From: Leifsonia xyli
Lineage (GTDB): Bacteria > Actinomycetota > Actinomycetes > Actinomycetales > Microbacteriaceae
Direction: 5' to 3'
DNA length: 64,000 nucleotides
NCBI GenBank assembly: GCA_003243275.1
Contig: QFQR01000002.1
Location: forward strand, 62,001-126,000
Shown: piece by piece, positions 1 through 8,457 of the stretch
Layout of the letters: each line of letters opens with the position of its first letter
Position numbering within the stretch: position 1 is the stretch's first letter
Position numbers and translations under genes: made by a program
The notes under the pieces: generated by a model
What the model saw: the letters and a program-made list of their open reading frames with translations, nothing else
What the model was told of the DNA's origin: nothing
Databases searched by the model: none

Positions 1-258
1 CGCCTGATCGAGCTCGGCTGGGAGCCGACGCTGGGCGCTCGGCCGCTGCGTCGCGCGGTGCAGCACGAGATCGAGGACAAGCTCTCGGAGGAGATCCTGC
101 ACGGACGCCTCGAGGCGGGCGACCACGTGCACGTCGACCTCGTGGATGGCGAGTTCGTGTTCACCACGGGCCGCCAGCCGGGCCGCGAGCTTCCGGCGGC
201 GGTCGGGGCGGCATCCGCATCCGCCGACGCCGACGACTCGGACCCCGTCACCGCGTGA
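1..258 (+). CDS. clpC: ClpC ATPase, C-terminal fragment
   Basis: The last 85 residues of a Clp/Hsp100 AAA+ unfoldase; the gene runs in from the left edge of the window. The fragment carries the ClpB/ClpC D2-small domain signature, seen as 'PTLGARPLRRAVQHEIEDKL' followed by 'SEEILHGRL' and a short beta-rich end. The Ala/Asp-rich tail after it is typical of actinobacterial ClpC. In the cell ClpC feeds substrates to the ClpP peptidase. The stop codon is followed by a strong hairpin (278-319) that probably ends the transcript. The assignment to ClpC rather than ClpB rests on the tail and on the later argA-like and radA genes, an order I recall from related actinobacteria; the N-terminal domain cannot be seen. 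Confidence 0.93.
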   Translation, partial: RLIELGWEPTLGARPLRRAVQHEIEDKLSEEILHGRLEAGDHVHVDLVDGEFVFTTGRQPGRELPAAVGAASASADADDSDPVTA

Positions 259-263
259 TCCTC

Positions 264-319
264 TCGTAGCTGGAGCTACGACCTCGGGGCGGGAGAAGCG
301 ACTCCCGCCCCGAGGTCGT
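264..319. terminator. Palindrome D1, terminator-like hairpin after clpC
   Basis: A small palindrome (264-281, arms TCGTAGCT/AGCTACGA) runs into a perfect 18-bp stem, 278-295 paired with 302-319, with a 6-nt loop and a short TT tail. It sits directly after the clpC stop codon, as expected for an intrinsic terminator. About 36 bases of this element recur with few changes at 63171-63206 inside a methyltransferase gene, so it also belongs to a repeat family (D). Confidence 0.75.
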
Positions 320-408
320 TTCTCTCGCGCCCACAGCATCGGGTCGCCCCCGCGTGTCTGCGGTCGCTGTGCGCCTGCGTCGCGCGGGAGCCTGCCGCTA
401 CGCGTCGT

Positions 409-470
409 GTGTTGCGGTTTCGGCGCTATGTGCCGCGCGAAGCGCGCACATAGCGCCGAAACCGCAACAC
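409..470. repeat. Palindrome B1 (family B)
   Basis: Perfect 25-bp arms (409-433 with 446-470) around a 12-nt centre that can itself pair (GCGC-GAA-GCGC). The arm reads GTGTTGCGGTTTCGGCG and onward. Two related copies lie at 54909-54978 and 61472-61539. This copy is between clpC and the acetyltransferase gene, about 60 nt before the latter. The rest of 320-531 holds no recognisable gene. Confidence 0.9.
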
Positions 471-531
471 GAGGCCGGGCGAGGGTGCGACGGGGTGCGA
501 CGGGAGCCGCGCCCGCGGTTAGGGTGAGCGG

Positions 532-1038
532 GTGACCAGCCTGTTCCGGGTGCGCCGGGCGCGCACCGCCGATGTCCGCGGGATGCTCGGGCTCATCGAG
601 CCCTACGTGGAGCGACGCATCCTGCTCGGCAAGGAGCGGGTGACGCTGTTCGAAGACATCCAGGAGTTCCGGGTGGCTGAGGCCCCGGGCGGCGAGCTCA
701 TCGGGTGCGGCGCGCTGCACGTGATCTGGGAGGACCTCGGCGAGATCCGCACGATCGCGGTCGCCGAGGGCTGGCTGCGGCACGGGGTCGGGCATGCGCT
801 GCTGGAGCAGCTCGAGGAGGACGCGCGAGAACTCGGCCTCGAGCGGCTGTTCTGCCTGACCTTCGAGACCGAGTTCTTCGGGGGGCACGGCTTCGCGCCG
901 ATCGGCGAGCGCGTCGTCGATCCGGAGGTGTACGCCGAGCTGGTGCGCTCACCGGATGATGGCGTGGCCGAGTTCCTCGACCTGGCGCGCGTCAAGCAGA
1001 ACACCCTCGGCAATACCCGGATGTTGAAGCAGCTGTAG
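532..1038 (+). CDS. argA: Amino-acid N-acetyltransferase (short actinobacterial NAGS type)
   Basis: A 168-residue GNAT-fold acetyltransferase. The N-terminus 'VRRARTADVRGMLGLIEP' and the acetyl-CoA loop region 'AVAEGWLRHGVGHALL' (Q/RxxGxG/A form) are visible, followed by 'LFCLTFETEFFGGHGF'. This matches the short stand-alone N-acetylglutamate synthases of actinobacteria (Rv2747 type), which make N-acetylglutamate from glutamate and acetyl-CoA as the first step of arginine synthesis. The GTG start at 532 follows the purine-rich GGTGAGCGG. It lies downstream of clpC, a placement I recall in relatives. The NAGS role is inferred from family resemblance; a different amino-acid acetyltransferase cannot be excluded. 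Confidence 0.8.
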   Translation: MTSLFRVRRARTADVRGMLGLIEPYVERRILLGKERVTLFEDIQEFRVAEAPGGELIGCGALHVIWEDLGEIRTIAVAEGWLRHGVGHALLEQLEEDARELGLERLFCLTFETEFFGGHGFAPIGERVVDPEVYAELVRSPDDGVAEFLDLARVKQNTLGNTRMLKQL

Positions 1039-1055
1039 CGCGCCGCCCCGGCCGC

Positions 1056-1538
1056 TCAGGAGCCGGAGCTGGAGTCCGAGCTGGAGCCCGAACCGGAGTC
1101 GGAGCCGGAGCCCGAGTCCTCCCCGCGCTGCGGAGTCTTGCCGCTCTGCCCGTTGCTGTTGCCGCTCTGGCCGCCGTTCATCTGGCCGTTGCCGTTTTGG
1201 CCGTTGCCGCTCTGGCCGTTGCCGTTCATCTGGCCGCCCATTCCGGGCCCGCCGAACTGGCCGTTGCCGAAGCCGGGGCGCTGGGCGCCGGCGATCGCCC
1301 ATCCGCCCGCGCCGCCGATGCCGAGGCCGAGCACGAGGGCGACGGCTGCGGTGAGCGCGAGGGTGAGGGTCTTCCAGCGGCGCGCGGGCTTCGCCGCGGC
1401 GGGAGCGGCCGCGGCGGGAGCAGCGGCAGCGGGAGCGGGGGATGCGGCGGCCGGGGCCGCCTCGGTGACCGCGGCGGGGGCGGCCTCGGTGGCCGCCACG
1501 TCGGGCGTCGCGGCGTCGGGTGTCGTCGAATCTGTCAT
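1056..1538 (-). CDS. Small membrane protein with Ala-rich and Gly/Asn/Gln-rich ends
   Basis: A 160-residue protein of unknown function. Residues about 1-48 are rich in Ala, Pro and Thr; one membrane helix follows ('LALTAAVALVLGLGIGGAGG' region). The outer half is low complexity: repeated Asn-Gly-Gln-Ser units and then an acidic Ser/Gly tail ending SSSGS. The Asn/Gly/Gln part is coded by imperfect repeats of about 18 bases on the + strand near 1140-1275. I chose the ATG at 1538 ('MTDSTTPDA') because the upstream extension runs across the start of the divergent gene at 1660 and has no plausible composition. Probably a single-pass protein exposed outside the cell; no catalytic motif is seen. Confidence 0.65.
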   Translation of the reverse strand: MTDSTTPDAATPDVAATEAAPAAVTEAAPAAASPAPAAAAPAAAAPAAAKPARRWKTLTLALTAAVALVLGLGIGGAGGWAIAGAQRPGFGNGQFGGPGMGGQMNGNGQSGNGQNGNGQMNGGQSGNSNGQSGKTPQRGEDSGSGSDSGSGSSSDSSSGS

Positions 1539-1659
1539 GCCCCGAGGCTCGCGCAGCGACGTGGGCGATCTCACGGGGCACCCTAAGAATCCGCCGAGAG
1601 TCGACGCCATGCCGCAGCCGTGCCCGCGGTTGCGCGCGCGGCGGGCGTACCGTGGCGGC

Positions 1660-2271
1660 ATGTCGAGCGAGCAGCCGGGCCGCCTGCCCGAGTCGGTGTA
1701 CCGTCGCCGCCGGCTCGTCGTGGGCCTCGCGGTGCTCGCCGTCATCGTCGTGATCGTGCTGCTCGTCGTGCGGCCGGGGTCCGGTGCCGACACGAAGAAA
1801 CCGGGCGCGAACCCCTCCGACAAGACCTCCCCCGGCGCCAGTGCCCCCGCATCCGCGAAGCCCGATGCCGCGTGCAACCCCGCGGTCATCACCCTCACCC
1901 CGGTGACCGACAAGAACAGCTACGCGGCGGGCGAGAACCCGATGATCTCGATGAAGATCACCAACACGGGCGCGGTCGACTGCACGCTCGGGGTGGGCAC
2001 GGATGCGCAGCTCTACGAGATCGTGAGCGGCTCCGACCCGATCTGGAACTCGCGCGACTGCCAGACCGATGCGGCCACACCCTCCGAGCAGGTCATCAAG
2101 GCGGGTGCCGAGCTCACGACGACACCGTTCCCGTGGGATCGCACGCGCTCGGCGAAGGACACCTGCACCTCGTCCCGCCCGCAGGTGACCGCGGGCGGCG
2201 CCACCTACCGGTTGTCGGTGTCGCTCGGCGACGTGAAGTCGACCGACGATGTGGCGTTCCTGCTGAACTGA
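1660..2271 (+). CDS. Single-pass membrane-anchored extracellular beta protein
   Basis: A 203-residue protein of unknown function. The cytoplasmic tail 'MSSEQPGRLPESVYRRRR' is followed by a helix rich in Val/Ile/Leu (residues about 19-38), then a linker of Pro/Ser/Ala/Lys and an extracellular domain of about 135 residues. That domain begins after 'AACNPAVITLTPVTD' and contains three further Cys that could form disulphides (…DCTLG…, …RDCQT…, …DTCTS…). The fold looks like an immunoglobulin-like domain of the kind common in actinobacterial membrane proteins. It is divergent from the gene ending at 1056. ATG at 1660 was chosen because the residues upstream in the same frame are antisense to the neighbour. 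Confidence 0.65.
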   Translation: MSSEQPGRLPESVYRRRRLVVGLAVLAVIVVIVLLVVRPGSGADTKKPGANPSDKTSPGASAPASAKPDAACNPAVITLTPVTDKNSYAAGENPMISMKITNTGAVDCTLGVGTDAQLYEIVSGSDPIWNSRDCQTDAATPSEQVIKAGAELTTTPFPWDRTRSAKDTCTSSRPQVTAGGATYRLSVSLGDVKSTDDVAFLLN

Positions 2272-2375
2272 GCCCCTCCCGCCGCTCCCGCCGTTCTGAG
2301 GGCTGACGTCGCCGGGTTCGCCACCTAAAGTGGACATGTCTGTCCACCACGACGGCCTCGGCCAAGGGGAGCGCC

Positions 2376-4628
2376 ATGCGGAAGCGTGCCTTCACCATCC
2401 CCGGGGTCTTCGCCGTGCTCGCCGGGTTGCTGATCGCGAGCCTGCCGCAGGCGTCGGCGCTCGCCGACATCCGTGCGGTGCAGCCCGGCAGCGGCCTCGC
2501 CATCACCTTCGTGGCGCGCTCCTGCTCCGAGTACACGGATGTCATGGCCAACAAGGCCCGCAACAACATCATGGAGTCGCTGCGCGACCTCGGTGCCGAC
2601 AGCAACTACCCGAGCAACGGCATCGTCGACCCGACGTCGGAGCAGACCGGCTCGCCGGACTGCGTGCCGTTGCCGAACTGGCGGATGACGATGGGCACCG
2701 GATACGTCGGCAAGTCGTCGAGCACGCTCGAGCTCAGCACGGTGACGGGCGCCTACGCCACGAACGTCACGACGCAGGCCTCGACCCCGACACTCGACCC
2801 GCTCGGCCGGCCCACCGGCGGCACGCTCGAGGGCGCGGTCACGGTGACCCTCGACGCGCAGCAGGCCACCTACGTGCAGCGCGGCGGACGCATCTGGGTG
2901 CAGGGCGGCACGCCATCCGCTCCCCTCAACGGGCAGCAGACCACCTACGGTTTCGCGGCGTTGCGGTGCGCACAGGATGCCGTCAACGGCGACAACGTCG
3001 AGTTCGTCACCTTCCCGCAGGACCAGACGCACGTGTTCTGCTACTACTACGCGGTGACGCCGCCCCCGGATCCCGGCACCATCACGATCCGCAAGGCGCT
3101 CGCGGCGGGCCAGGCCGGTCCGGCGGACTTCACCTTCGTCGGCAACATCTCCTACGCCGACTCGGACGGCGACGGCGTGAACGACTTCTCGCTCCGGGCC
3201 ACCGCGTCGACCCCCGGATCGGTGACCTTCGTGCGCGGTGCGGTCGGGCCGGGGGATCCGGCGTGGACGGTGTCGGAGGTGGTGCCCGACGGATGGGATG
3301 ACCCCGGGCCACCCGTCTGCGTCGCGGACGGGAGCACCATCACGACCACGGGCGGGGTGACGAGCATCCGGCTGGCGTCCGGCTCGAACGTGGTGTGCAC
3401 GTACACGAACCAGCGCCAGAGCCTCGGCAACGGTCTGCTGTTCAAGGAGACCGTGGGCGGCGTCGGTTCGTTCCCGGTGACGATCACGGGTCCGAACGGC
3501 TTCTCGCGCAGCGATACCGCGACCACGACCGAGCCGAACGTGCCGGAGCTGGTCGCATCCGACACCGCGATCCCGGCAGGCGTCTACACGATCAGCGAGG
3601 AGCTGCCCGCCGCGACCGGTGCGGGCGGTTGGGAGCTCGTCTCTGCGGTGTGCAGCGGCGTCGAGCTGGTCGGCACGGTCGTCGTCGACGGGCAGTGGCG
3701 CCGCATCGACGTCGACGTGCCGAGCGGGGGCGACGCGGAATGCCTGTGGGTGAACGAGTTCACCCCGGCGGGCTCGATCACGATCACCAAGACCACCACC
3801 GGTGATGTCGGAACCTTCCCGTATGCGATCGATGCGCTCGACGCATCCGGCAATGTGGTCACCGAGGGCCGCTTCTCGGAGACGGCGACGACGACCGCCG
3901 AGGGTGTGCCCGTGACGGCGGTGCCCGAGGGGCAGGCGCCGACCGGGATCGTCGTCGAGCCCGCCTCGCGCTTCCTCGTGCAGGAGCTGCTCCCCGCCTG
4001 GTCGGATGCGGGGCACTGGCAGGTGAGCTCGATCGACTGCGGTGCGAACGAGGTCTCGCAGGACCGACGCTCGGCGACGGCCGTGATCGTGCTCACGAGC
4101 GCCGCCCCTGCCGCGGTGTGCGCCTTCGTCAACGAGTGGGTGCCCGCCGCGAGCCTCACCGTGCAGAAGTTCACGAGCTCCGACACCGCGTTGCGTCCGG
4201 ATGCGGCCGAACTGCGGCTCTCGTGCACCGAGAGCGAGTGGCCGGATGAGAGCGCAGAGTTCGACTTCGCGGTGCCGAGCGGTGCATCGGCGAGCGCCGT
4301 GCAGGAGTACACGGTGATGCATGCGACCGTGTGCCGGGTGACCGAGCCCGCCACGGGTGCGGCGGGCGACGTCGCGGTCGCGACGCGCACCACGGTCGCC
4401 GTCGACGGGGGCGCGGCGGTTGCGCTCGCGAGCTATGACGCGAGCTTCGCGATCGCGCGCGGCACCCGCGTCGAGGTGGTCGTCGACAATGTGCTCACCC
4501 GTGAGCAGGGGGAGCTCGCCGCCTCGGGAGCGGACCCGGCGCCGCTGGCCGGGGTGGGCATCCTCTCGCTCGTGGCGGGGCTCGTCGCGTTGGGTTGGGC
4601 CCGCCGCCGGAGGGTGTCGGTGCGCTAG
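2376..4628 (+). CDS. SpaA/prealbumin-fold surface protein with LAASG sorting-like signal
   Basis: A 750-residue exported protein. A signal peptide (residues about 1-30, cleavage after ASALA) leads into a unique N-terminal domain of about 210 residues with several Cys. Four or more repeated beta domains follow, of the DUF5979/SpaA-like type, each starting with 'xxITIxK', carrying a 'xxVxEExPx' strand and ending with 'CxYTNxR' or 'CxxVNEx' (for example near residues 340, 460, 580). The C-terminus is 'LAASG' (714-718), a Leu/Ala/Gly-rich helix and 'RRRR', the layout of a wall-anchor signal. LAxTG-like motifs are used by class E sortases of high-GC Gram-positives; here Ser replaces Thr, so anchoring is less certain. 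No sortase gene is in the window. Likely a wall-associated or adhesive protein. Confidence 0.75.
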   Translation: MRKRAFTIPGVFAVLAGLLIASLPQASALADIRAVQPGSGLAITFVARSCSEYTDVMANKARNNIMESLRDLGADSNYPSNGIVDPTSEQTGSPDCVPLPNWRMTMGTGYVGKSSSTLELSTVTGAYATNVTTQASTPTLDPLGRPTGGTLEGAVTVTLDAQQATYVQRGGRIWVQGGTPSAPLNGQQTTYGFAALRCAQDAVNGDNVEFVTFPQDQTHVFCYYYAVTPPPDPGTITIRKALAAGQAGPADFTFVGNISYADSDGDGVNDFSLRATASTPGSVTFVRGAVGPGDPAWTVSEVVPDGWDDPGPPVCVADGSTITTTGGVTSIRLASGSNVVCTYTNQRQSLGNGLLFKETVGGVGSFPVTITGPNGFSRSDTATTTEPNVPELVASDTAIPAGVYTISEELPAATGAGGWELVSAVCSGVELVGTVVVDGQWRRIDVDVPSGGDAECLWVNEFTPAGSITITKTTTGDVGTFPYAIDALDASGNVVTEGRFSETATTTAEGVPVTAVPEGQAPTGIVVEPASRFLVQELLPAWSDAGHWQVSSIDCGANEVSQDRRSATAVIVLTSAAPAAVCAFVNEWVPAASLTVQKFTSSDTALRPDAAELRLSCTESEWPDESAEFDFAVPSGASASAVQEYTVMHATVCRVTEPATGAAGDVAVATRTTVAVDGGAAVALASYDASFAIARGTRVEVVVDNVLTREQGELAASGADPAPLAGVGILSLVAGLVALGWARRRRVSVR

Positions 4629-4652
4629 CGTCGAGGCAGCCCCAGGAGAGCG

Positions 4653-6464
4653 ATGCCCGACACCACCACCGTCGCCGCGCCACCGAGCGATCCGTTCGCG
4701 CCACCGCGCGCCGTGTCGCCGCTGCGACGTGTGCTCGCGGGGGCGACGATCGCGGCGGTCGTGGTCGCCGGGGTCATCGGGCTCGCCGCATCCGAGGTGG
4801 CGCCGCCCCCGATGAGCGGCGGACGGGCGGCGGCGTTCGTGCCACCCGATGGCGCGGCCTCGCTCGAGACGGCGGCGGACGGTGCCCGCTCGATCCGCGA
4901 GCACGCGCGCGACACCGGACCCGGCCTGCTGCTCGAACTGCCGGCGGCCGCGGCATCCGGCATCTTCGCGGGGTATCCCGAGGCGACGGTGCGCGGCATG
5001 CGGCTCTGGCGCGAATCGGTGACCCCGCTCGATGCGCCGGACGCGCCGCAGTCGTCGATCCTCTACCTGCTCGACGACGCGGGCGTCTCCCAGCTGACCG
5101 TGACCGGCGGGCCGGTCGGCTTCGCCTACTCGCCCGCCCGCGTGGTGCTGCCCGCGGATGCGAGGCCCGGCGCCACCTGGACCGGCTCCGGCGAGGCGAT
5201 GCCTGGCGGCCGGCTGGACTACGCGACCGCGGGCAAGGTCGCGGCCGGGGATGCCGGGTGCCTCGTCGCGACGACCCGCATCCGCTACACCGACCCGGCA
5301 TCCGGCGAACTGCTGCTCGCCGTGACCGAGTCGGCGACCTGGTGCCCGCGCCGGGGGATCGTCGACGATGTGGGGCAGGTCGGCACCACCGAGGTGCGCT
5401 TCACGAGTGAGGCGCTTCCCGCGACGGGCGGCCTCGGGCGGGAGGGGCTGGTCGTGGAGCCGGCAGGCCCCGACTGGGCGGATGCCGCCGACTGGCGCGC
5501 CCGCGAGCTCGGCTTCACGATCCCCGACCCCGCCTTCGGCGAGACGGCGCAGGGCTTTCCGTTCGACGGGCTGGCCGCGGCCACGAGCGGCGGGAACCTC
5601 GTGGCGGCGGTCGGCGGTCGCCTCGTCGCATACCTGGTCGACGGCGAGGCCGCGACCCGCAACTGGGTGGCCTCTCCGGGCGGCGACCTGCTCACCGTCT
5701 CGGCGATCGGCGAGGTGACCCTCGTCGCGACGACGGAGCGCCGCCTGCTCGCCTATGACGCGCGGGGTGCGCGCCTGTGGGCGAGCGACTTCCCGGATGT
5801 GGTGCTCGCGAAGCCCGCCGCCGCGCCGGACGGCGACATCGTCGCGGTGAGCGTCGACGGCACCCTGCGGCGCATCGACCTGGCGACCGGCGCGACGCTG
5901 TGGTCGACGGCGCTGCGCACGGATGTCGACGAGGCCCCCGCGGTCGGCGACGGTGTCGCGGTGGTCGTGGATCGCGGCGGTGCCGTGCGGGCGCGGGCGC
6001 TGTCGGACGGCTCCGCGCGCTGGACGACGGAGCTGCTCGGTGCCAGCCGGGTCGCGGCGGGGGAGGGTTCCGTGGCGGTGCAGGGGACCTCATCCGATGT
6101 CTGGGTGCTCGACCCGGCCGACGGCTCCGAGCGCTGGCACGGCACGCAGCGCGGCGTGGGGCGCAGCATCCTGGTGGCGGCGGGACTCGTCGTCTCGCAG
6201 ACCGGCACGGAGACCACCGCGTGGACGGCGGAGCTCGGGCGGGAGGCGTGGGCGAGCGATGCGACCGAGGCGCTGCTCGCCGACGGGGAGTGTCTCGCGC
6301 TCGTTGGCACCTCGCGCCTCGAGGTGCGTGCCGCGGATGGTGCCGTGCTCGGCTCGGTCGAGCTCGGTGCCGCCTCCCTCGGGGTGTCGCGTGTCGTGCT
6401 GGCGACGCCGCACGGCATCCGGGTGCTGCAGTCGAACACGACCGGCTTCGAGGTGCGGCGATGA
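4653..6464 (+). CDS. Membrane-anchored PQQ-type beta-propeller protein
   Basis: 603 residues. After a Pro-rich N-tail, one membrane helix lies at about residues 25-48 ('VLAGATIAAVVVAGVIGLAA'). A domain of about 230 residues with no family I recognise follows. The C-terminal 300 residues form repeated four-stranded blades with the PQQ-like pattern 'Gx.LWxx' / 'DLATGATLWSTAL' / 'LDPADGSERW', a propeller that usually serves as a binding or scaffold domain outside the cell. The stop codon overlaps the ATG of the next membrane protein (ATGA, 6461-6464), so the two are coupled and probably work together. Function is unknown. Confidence 0.7.
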   Translation: MPDTTTVAAPPSDPFAPPRAVSPLRRVLAGATIAAVVVAGVIGLAASEVAPPPMSGGRAAAFVPPDGAASLETAADGARSIREHARDTGPGLLLELPAAAASGIFAGYPEATVRGMRLWRESVTPLDAPDAPQSSILYLLDDAGVSQLTVTGGPVGFAYSPARVVLPADARPGATWTGSGEAMPGGRLDYATAGKVAAGDAGCLVATTRIRYTDPASGELLLAVTESATWCPRRGIVDDVGQVGTTEVRFTSEALPATGGLGREGLVVEPAGPDWADAADWRARELGFTIPDPAFGETAQGFPFDGLAAATSGGNLVAAVGGRLVAYLVDGEAATRNWVASPGGDLLTVSAIGEVTLVATTERRLLAYDARGARLWASDFPDVVLAKPAAAPDGDIVAVSVDGTLRRIDLATGATLWSTALRTDVDEAPAVGDGVAVVVDRGGAVRARALSDGSARWTTELLGASRVAAGEGSVAVQGTSSDVWVLDPADGSERWHGTQRGVGRSILVAAGLVVSQTGTETTAWTAELGREAWASDATEALLADGECLALVGTSRLEVRAADGAVLGSVELGAASLGVSRVVLATPHGIRVLQSNTTGFEVRR

Positions 6465-8254
6465 GGCGCTCGGTGCGGCAGCTCGCGCGGCAGGCAGGCC
6501 ACCGCTTCCTGCACCGGGTGATCCTCGCGCCCATGCACGACGGGCGGCTGCGCGACATCGACTGGCCGCTCGGACTGCGTCCGCTCGTGGTGGTCGGGAT
6601 CGTGGGCTACACGGTGGCGGTGCTGCTCGTGCTGTTCTCGGGGCCGCTGCGGGAGTGGGTGCCGCTTGCGGCGCAGTCGGGGTCGGTGACGCTGACCCTG
6701 CCGCGCGCGCTCGTGTGGATCGTGCTCGCGCTCACGGCGCTGTCGACAAGCCTCGCCGCATCCGGGGCGCTCCACACCCGCGCCTGGTTGCGCTGGGTGA
6801 TGACGGGCTTCGTGGTCGCGGTGATGCTGTTCATCTCGGTGCCCGACCAGGGAACCCTGCCGGTCGCCCGCATCGTGACGGTTCTGGCCTGCGTCGGCCT
6901 CATCGTGTTCGTCGCGCTGCGCGGAGGCAGGGGCCATCGCTGGTGGGACTTCGTGGTGATCACGGTGCTCGTCTGGGGTCCGCTCATCGCGACGACGGCC
7001 GTGCTCACCTCGGTGAACCGGGCGGCCGGCTTCGACTTCGTGCCGATGCTGCTGGCCCTCACGCTGTCGACCCTCGGTCAGCTCGCGGTGCCTGCGGCGC
7101 TCGCCGCGGGTGCGTCGGTGGCGAGCGTGACGGTGTCGTCGGCGCTGTGGGCGGCGAAGATCGTGCGCGGTGTGATCGGCCCGGTGGCGGTGTACCTGTC
7201 GCTGGCGATCGTCGCGCTCTGGCGCACGGCGGATGTGGTGCTCGGCACGCCGACGCTGCTGGCGGAGGCCGACAGCGCGCGCCGGCTCGCGGGTGCCGCT
7301 CTGCTGCTCGCCCTGATCGCCGGGTCGTGGGTGGCGCTTGCGCGCATCCGTCCGGGACGCGGTGAGCCGAGCGCCGACGCGATGGCCGACCGCATCGATG
7401 TGCTCGCGCTCGTGGTCGCGGCGTTCACGACGACCACGATCGTCGCGACCCCGCTCATCCTGCTGGCGCAGGTGGTGGTGGGCTACGGCGCGCCAGCCGA
7501 GGCGGCTGCGGTGTTCCTCGTGGCCGCGGGATGGCTGACCGACACGACGGTCGTGTTCGCCGTGCGCGGCATCGGCGCGCTCGTGCTGCTGGGGCTCGCC
7601 GTGGTGCAGGCGCGTCGCGGGCTCCGCACCACGCCCGAGTTGATGGCGGCTGTCGGCATCGCGGGGGCGCTGATCGCCGCGGCCGTGGTGCTCGGGTTCC
7701 CGCTGATGTGGGGCGAGGATGCGCTCGCCGTCGTGGGGGCGGTGTGCGCTCTCGGGGTGCTGGTGGTGGCGCTCGTGCGGCGGCGATTGACTCCGGCGCG
7801 GGCCACCTCGGTGCTCGTCGCGTTGCTCATGTCGGCGTTGTTCGCCTACCGGGAGTTCGTGACCGATCCGCTGGCCTATCTGCTCGGCTTCGCGGGCGGG
7901 GCGGTCGTGCTGTTCGGTTTCGTGTGGTCGTTCCTCACCGGCTACAAGGTGGCGAACGGGCACTCGAGCGGGTATCCGCGCGCTTCGCGGGTGCAGCTCG
8001 TGCTCGCGAACGCCGTGTTCAGCATCACGGTGCTCGCCTTCGTGGCGCTCGCGCGCGATCCGGATGCCGCGGTGTCGCTCGGCGCCCTCGCCGACTTCGG
8101 CGGGCAGGCGTTCGGCGACCCGCTCGTGGCGGCCGGTCTGCTGCTCGCCCTGTGGGCGGCGGCGCGCGGGCGCGAGGTGGACGACGAGTTGGATGCGGAG
8201 CCTGCGGCGGTGGTCTCGAGACGCGTGCCTGCGGCGCGCTCCTCGACCACCTGA
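6461..8254 (+). CDS. Polytopic membrane protein (about 15 helices), unknown function
   Basis: 597 residues, almost entirely hydrophobic segments separated by short loops; I count about 15-17 possible helices from 'LRPLVVVGIVGYTVAVLLVL' onward. There are no nucleotide-binding motifs and no obvious transporter signature. The protein starts at an ATG that overlaps the stop of the beta-propeller gene, so the pair may be a membrane partner plus an extracellular propeller. The C-terminal 30 residues are polar. It may be a lineage-specific integral membrane protein; I would not assign transport. Confidence 0.65.
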   Translation: MRRSVRQLARQAGHRFLHRVILAPMHDGRLRDIDWPLGLRPLVVVGIVGYTVAVLLVLFSGPLREWVPLAAQSGSVTLTLPRALVWIVLALTALSTSLAASGALHTRAWLRWVMTGFVVAVMLFISVPDQGTLPVARIVTVLACVGLIVFVALRGGRGHRWWDFVVITVLVWGPLIATTAVLTSVNRAAGFDFVPMLLALTLSTLGQLAVPAALAAGASVASVTVSSALWAAKIVRGVIGPVAVYLSLAIVALWRTADVVLGTPTLLAEADSARRLAGAALLLALIAGSWVALARIRPGRGEPSADAMADRIDVLALVVAAFTTTTIVATPLILLAQVVVGYGAPAEAAAVFLVAAGWLTDTTVVFAVRGIGALVLLGLAVVQARRGLRTTPELMAAVGIAGALIAAAVVLGFPLMWGEDALAVVGAVCALGVLVVALVRRRLTPARATSVLVALLMSALFAYREFVTDPLAYLLGFAGGAVVLFGFVWSFLTGYKVANGHSSGYPRASRVQLVLANAVFSITVLAFVALARDPDAAVSLGALADFGGQAFGDPLVAAGLLLALWAAARGREVDDELDAEPAAVVSRRVPAARSSTT

Positions 8255-8282
8255 GGGTTGCGGCGGCACCGCCCCTCCCGCC

Positions 8283-8455
8283 GGTGAGTTGCGCTTCGGC
8301 GCCGCCTCGTCCGCCGGTTGAGTTGCGCTTCGGCGCCGCCTCGTCCGCCGGTTGAGTAGCGCCTCGGCGCCGCCCCTCCCGCTGGTTGAGTTGCGCTTCG
8401 GTGGCGCCCCTTCCGCTGGTTGAGTAGCCCGCGGAGCGGGCGTATCGAAACCCCC
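8283..8455. repeat. 34-bp tandem repeat ending in a conserved intergenic element
   Basis: Five units start with GGT(T)GAGT at 8283, 8316, 8350, 8384 and 8418, at an exact 34-bp period (the first lacks one T). Inner units read about GGTTGAGTTGCGCTTCGGCG plus CCGCCTCGTCCGCC. The last unit changes to GGTTGAGTAGCCCGCGGAGC followed by GGGCGTATCGAAACC, a partly palindromic element (GCCCGC/GCGGGC core, GGTT/AACC ends). It fills the space between the convergent membrane-protein gene and radA. No gene fits here. Confidence 0.85.
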
Positions 8456-8457
8456 GC

